This document shows, piece by piece, positions 15,422 through 17,885 of a stretch of 17,885 bases of DNA. This DNA is from Peptococcaceae bacterium. GTDB lineage: Bacteria; Bacillota; DSM-521; Neomoorellales; Neomoorellaceae. The DNA is taken from positions 1 through 17,885 of the forward strand of contig DOLC01000006.1 of NCBI GenBank assembly GCA_003509545.1, written 5' to 3'. The notes under the pieces are model-generated. The model was not told the DNA's origin, did no database searches, and saw only the letters and a list, made by a program, of their open reading frames with translations. How positions within the stretch are numbered: position 1 is the first letter of the stretch; each line of letters begins with the position of its first letter. Both the position numbers and the translations under genes were made by a program.

Positions 15422-16159
15422 TCAAGTGCTTTCACTTTCGGCCTTCTCCTGCCTCCGGCGCACTAGAAAGGAAAGCCAGATACTGCTTTCGTATAGGGCC
15501 ACCATGGGAAACCCCATGAGGACCTGGGATATAACATCCGGCGGAGTCAATACGGCTGCTACAACGAATATGAGGAGTACGGTAACCTTCCGGTTTTTGG
15601 CCAGAAACTCCGGACTGAGCAGGCCCAGCCTGGTCAACATAACCACCACCAGCGGCATCTGGAAAATCAGGCCGAAGGGCAGGACAAAGGTGACCAAGAA
15701 GCCTACATAACGAGAGATGGTGATCAAGGGTTCAAACCCGTGGCTCACCGTAATCAATAAAAAGTTCAGAGCCACGGGAAAGACTACGAAATACCCGAAG
15801 GCTAAGCCGCACAGGAAAAGGAAAAGGGATAAGGGCATTACAATAAACACTAGACGCCGCTCGTGTTGGTGTAGAGCGGGTAAAATAAAGCTCCATACCT
15901 GCCAGAGGATGACGGGAAGGGCCAGGAATACAGCGGCCAGGAGGGAAATCTTTATAGAAGTGTAAAAAGCTTCCAAAGGAGTAATATAAACCAAAGAAAC
16001 CCCCAAGGCACTCACCGGCCGGGTTATAAGTGCAAAGAGCTGGTTTCGGAACCCGAAATATGCGATAACCGTTCCTACTCCTAGGGCGATAAGGCAGATA
16101 ATAATTACCCGCCTGAGCTCTTCGAGGTGCTCGGTTAAGGTCATGGACTTGTCTTCCAT
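15422..16159 (-). CDS. tatC: Sec-independent translocase subunit TatC
   Basis: 245 residues, six membrane segments. The N-terminal cytosolic signature LTEHLEELRRVI, the loop ITPLEAFYTSIK, the ALPVILWQVWSFILPAL helix and the C-terminal LTPPDVISQVLMGFPM block are diagnostic. TatC recognises twin-arginine signal peptides. ATG 16159 has AGGAGGTGAA upstream and a near-consensus promoter 33-62 bases before it. Gene order is tatC then tatA, and the two are probably co-transcribed up to the terminator at 15079. Confidence 0.96.
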   Translation of the reverse strand: MEDKSMTLTEHLEELRRVIIICLIALGVGTVIAYFGFRNQLFALITRPVSALGVSLVYITPLEAFYTSIKISLLAAVFLALPVILWQVWSFILPALHQHERRLVFIVMPLSLFLFLCGLAFGYFVVFPVALNFLLITVSHGFEPLITISRYVGFLVTFVLPFGLIFQMPLVVVMLTRLGLLSPEFLAKNRKVTVLLIFVVAAVLTPPDVISQVLMGFPMVALYESSIWLSFLVRRRQEKAESEST

Positions 16160-16191
16160 AGGTTCACCTCCTGCTCCTGGCCTTTTTACCC

Positions 16192-16221
16192 ATTATACAT
16201 CCTAATGAAGGTTTCTGGCAA
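16192..16221 (-). promoter_or_regulatory. Sigma-A-type promoter of tatC-tatA
   Basis: Minus strand TTGCCA (16216-16221), 18 bases, TATAAT (16192-16197). The -10 matches consensus fully and the -35 at five of six positions. It sits in the gap between the prenyl-synthase-like gene and tatC, so tatCA probably has its own transcript. Confidence 0.65.
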
Positions 16222-16244
16222 TTTGAATTGCTATCCAGCAGACT

Positions 16245-16934
16245 TTACGGAGCCATCCGCCAAACCGTAGCGGGCTTGCAAAGGTCTAAAAGCATTTCCT
16301 GCCAGACCTTCCGCTCGGTAAGATCCGGCACTTTTTTCAAGGCCTCCTCCGCTTCAGCCAAATGGCGAGGCGTCAACGATGACCGGCCGCAATTCTGCAT
16401 ACCCCAAAGAAGGCCCAAGGCATGGCCGACATCGTACCACCCTTCCACCTCGTCGGCCGGAGCTCCCGCCAAAGCGCTCCCCACCCTGGTGGCCAGGCCG
16501 CCTAGGAGGCCGCATACTTCTACGGTGGCCGCGTCGGGATCTTCCTTCCTTGCCACCGAGTGGATAAACCTGAGGTTTATGCGGCAAATCACTTCGGTCA
16601 GATAAGGCAAGAACTCCAGGTTGCCGTCCCGGCAGAGGAGGGCAAAAAACTTGGTGTACAGGTAATCTCCCCAAAGGGCGGACCTGGCGGGCTCGGTGCC
16701 GGCCTTGGCATGGAGGAAGGTGCCGAGGAAGATCAGCTTCAGGGCAGCGGCCATGGAAAGAAGACGCCGGCCTTCATACCCATAATGGCGTCCGCTCAAG
16801 ACGACGAGGGACGGCAAAAAGTTTTGGTCCCATCTGTTGAGGGGTGGACGGACATAGTCCTTTACTTCTTCGTCCACGTATTCTTCAATTAGGGCCAAAT
16901 CGTCGGCAATAAGCTCGTACACACCTAAATCCAT
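16245..16934 (-). CDS. Degenerate polyprenyl-synthase-like protein lacking both Asp-rich motifs
   Basis: 229 residues, all-helical. It aligns by eye without gaps to the hepT product in this window: FLPSLVVLSGRHYGYEGRRL against RLRPVFVLLGGKCCGG, then AAALKLIFLGTFLHAKAGT against AVAMEMIHMATLIHDDVID, WGDYLYTKFFALL against AGDYLFARALRLV, and ALGLLWGMQNCGRS against YLGMAFQLTDDVLD. At both places where DDxxD should stand, the acids are gone (AKAGT and QNCGRS), so it should not bind the diphosphate-metal complex. A regulatory or partner subunit, as HepS is to HepT, is a reasonable inference; other roles are open. ATG 16934 follows AAGGAG. It resembles a TorD-type helical chaperone only superficially. 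Confidence 0.6.
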   Translation of the reverse strand: MDLGVYELIADDLALIEEYVDEEVKDYVRPPLNRWDQNFLPSLVVLSGRHYGYEGRRLLSMAAALKLIFLGTFLHAKAGTEPARSALWGDYLYTKFFALLCRDGNLEFLPYLTEVICRINLRFIHSVARKEDPDAATVEVCGLLGGLATRVGSALAGAPADEVEGWYDVGHALGLLWGMQNCGRSSLTPRHLAEAEEALKKVPDLTERKVWQEMLLDLCKPATVWRMAP

Positions 16935-17032
16935 GGGACAAACTCCTTATAAAACTACTGGAGTCATAATTCGCTTTAAGTTGAGGCTTTCCTGCCGGGT
17001 TCTTATATAAAGATTAACCCTGTAATAATGCC

Positions 17033-17071
17033 GCAGGCCTTGCCAGCTTCTTCCTTGCCGGCAAGGCCTGT
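17033..17071 (-). terminator. Hairpin after speD
   Basis: GCAGGCCTTGCC (17033-17044) pairs with GGCAAGGCCTGT (17060-17071) at 11 of 12 positions. The minus-strand tail (CATTATTA) is a poor U-tract, so termination is likely but imperfect. The right arm contains the palindrome TTGCCGGCAA also seen after tatA. Confidence 0.55.
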
Positions 17072-17112
17072 TAGCCGTGCTTTGCTGTAGGTACTAAAAT
17101 AAATATCCCCTC

Positions 17113-17490
17113 CTAAAGATTGACCACCGCAGGGCGGCGGGCCTCTATTATGCCACGCTGGATTTCGGTGGCATGGACTTCCTCCGCCTTAAGCTGGTCG
17201 GTCAGGTACCTGCATGCCTCCCACGGATTTACCCTCTCCCCGCAGGTGAAAACATCTACGGCAGCGTATCCTAGTTCCGGCCAAGTATGAATGGCTAAAT
17301 GGGATTCGGAAATGACCACCACGCCGCTGACGCCTTGGGGACTAAATTTATGGAAGCAGACTTCACGAATCTCGGCCCCTGCTTCGAGGGCTGCTTTGAC
17401 CATGATTTCTTCGACTTTCTTGATGTCGTTTAGAAGTTCAAAACTGCAACCATAAATTTCGGCCAGCACATGACGGCCCAGTGCGCGCAA
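17113..17490 (-). CDS. speD: S-adenosylmethionine decarboxylase proenzyme (prokaryotic class 1B)
   Basis: 125 residues; self-cleaves to a pyruvoyl enzyme that makes decarboxylated SAM for spermidine synthesis. S63 (in ISESHLAIHTWPE, the cleavage and pyruvoyl residue), H68 and C83 (VFTCGE) fall at the same numbers as in the Thermotoga maritima enzyme. The start is TTG at 17490, eight bases after AAGGAGG; it opens LRALGRHVLAE as in the family. An ATG just upstream is out of frame. speE is not adjacent. The promoter is about 50-75 bases upstream. Confidence 0.95.
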   Translation of the reverse strand: MRALGRHVLAEIYGCSFELLNDIKKVEEIMVKAALEAGAEIREVCFHKFSPQGVSGVVVISESHLAIHTWPELGYAAVDVFTCGERVNPWEACRYLTDQLKAEEVHATEIQRGIIEARRPAVVNL

Positions 17491-17536
17491 TTACCATTCC
17501 TCCTTTATTTTTAGAGTGGGTATTCAATCAAATCCA

Positions 17537-17565
17537 ATTGTAACCGGACACCCCCCCCTTGTCAA
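17537..17565 (-). promoter_or_regulatory. Near-consensus sigma-A promoter of speD with a G8 spacer tract
   Basis: Minus strand TTGACA (17560-17565), exactly 17 bases, then TACAAT (17537-17542). The spacer contains a run of eight G. Predicted start near 17530 leaves a leader of about 40 bases with AAGGAGG before the TTG. Confidence 0.75.
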
Positions 17566-17582
17566 CTAAAATTCGGGGCCCA

Positions 17583-17727
17583 TGTCGGATTAAAAAGACA
17601 GCCCTGCGGAGCCATAATATCACAGCGTATATCCCTACGGCCGAGCTCTGGGATGGGTAGGGGAACGCAGGATCCCCCCAGGGCCTTCGATCAACGTCCG
17701 GGGGCTACGACCCGGGAGGCGCACGCC
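17583..17727 (-). ncRNA. Candidate structured RNA or leader, unrecognised
   Basis: This GC-rich non-coding stretch between the 3' end of an unrecognised gene and the speD promoter is dense in inverted repeats: CCGGG/CCCGG (17698-17702, 17711-17715), CCCTAC/GTAGGG (17633-17638, 17657-17662), and GCCCTG at 17601-17606 pairing with CAGGGC at 17679-17684. Bases 17603-17608 can alternatively pair with 17666-17671. On the minus strand a T5 run (17592-17596) follows, as after a terminator. I cannot match it to any RNA family I know (6S, SRP, T-box, SAM and cobalamin motifs were looked for by eye). Confidence 0.3.
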
Positions 17728-17885
17728 TCAATTAACAACATCTCCCTTAGCCAAGATCTCCTTAAAGCTCTTAATAGAACCTGACGAAACGCCGTAGCGC
17801 GGTATTCTGTCAAGGGGCGTATCGGCGGTTAGGGGTTCTTGTTCCAAAGTGAAGAGATAACTATAACCCACATTCCGCACCTTTG
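17728..17885 (-). CDS. C-terminal end of an unrecognised protein (runs off window)
   Basis: An open frame enters from the window edge and ends at TGA (17730-17728), giving 51 residues including VGYSYLFTLEQEPLTADTP, RIPRYGVSSGSIKSF and the ending KEILAKGDVVN. Composition is that of a soluble protein; no motif or membrane segment is visible and I do not recognise it. Its stop overlaps a small GAGGCG-CA-CGCCTC inverted repeat (17716-17729) without a T-run. Confidence 0.55.
   Translation of the reverse strand, partial: KVRNVGYSYLFTLEQEPLTADTPLDRIPRYGVSSGSIKSFKEILAKGDVVN

Noticed and set aside
16245..16934. TorD/DmsD-type redox-enzyme chaperone beside the tat genes
   Set aside because: Context and helical nature suggested it, but the sequence aligns throughout with prenyl synthases instead.
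17491..17727. Known riboswitch or 6S RNA upstream of speD
   Set aside because: No SAM, T-box, cobalamin, glycine or 6S signature was recognised by eye; kept only as an unassigned candidate.
1..17885. CRISPR array, tRNA, rRNA or transposase gene
   Set aside because: No regularly spaced repeats, no tRNA-like clover pattern and no transposase motifs were seen.

Overview
The window looks like a chromosomal segment of a thermophile-leaning, GC-rich Firmicute of the Moorella/Desulfotomaculum type. This is inferred from strong AAGGAGG-type ribosome binding sites, frequent TTG and GTG starts, and gene content: siroheme-dependent haem synthesis, a heptaprenyl-type prenyl synthase, HydF, TatA/TatC, methylglyoxal synthase and a class 1B SpeD. 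Nearly everything lies on the minus strand; one small gene (DUF3006) is on the plus strand.

Region 1 (1-7917, minus, read from high to low coordinates) is a tightly packed tetrapyrrole operon: hepT-type prenyl synthase, precorrin-2 dehydrogenase, hemA, hemC, a cobA-hemD fusion, ahbC, hemB, and a last reading frame that runs off the window edge. These enzymes take glutamyl-tRNA to uroporphyrinogen III, precorrin-2 and sirohydrochlorin, and then onto the alternative (Ahb) haem route. Genes overlap or are separated by a few bases, so translational coupling is likely. The last frame (1-348) is anomalous. Its first 20 residues are the start of an AhbD-like radical SAM protein with CxxxCxxC, and at an Arg-Pro junction it turns into the body of a siroheme decarboxylase (AhbA/AhbB). 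It looks like an in-frame deletion or an assembly misjoin.

Region 2 (7972-12688) is mixed. It holds a large membrane Wzy/O-antigen-ligase-like protein with TPRs, a divergent DUF3006 gene, a DppA-type D-aminopeptidase, a roughly 300-base non-coding stretch full of inverted and direct repeats, and a two-LysM protein with an unrecognised C-terminal domain.

Region 3 (12784-15388) carries tatA, hydF, a YkgJ-family cysteine-rich gene and mgsA. hydF, ykgJ and mgsA form a run with gaps of 3-5 bases that ends at a strong hairpin.

Region 4 (15422-17885) carries tatC, a degenerate prenyl-synthase-like gene that has lost both Asp-rich motifs, speD behind a near-consensus promoter with a G8 tract in its spacer, a hairpin-rich non-coding stretch, and the C-terminal end of an unrecognised gene.

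Most of the window is housekeeping biochemistry. I do not see a clearly new multi-gene system. The items most worth a second look are the ahbD/ahbA-B chimera, the catalytically dead prenyl-synthase paralogue that could pair with HepT, the foldback repeat element, and the candidate structured RNA upstream of speD.
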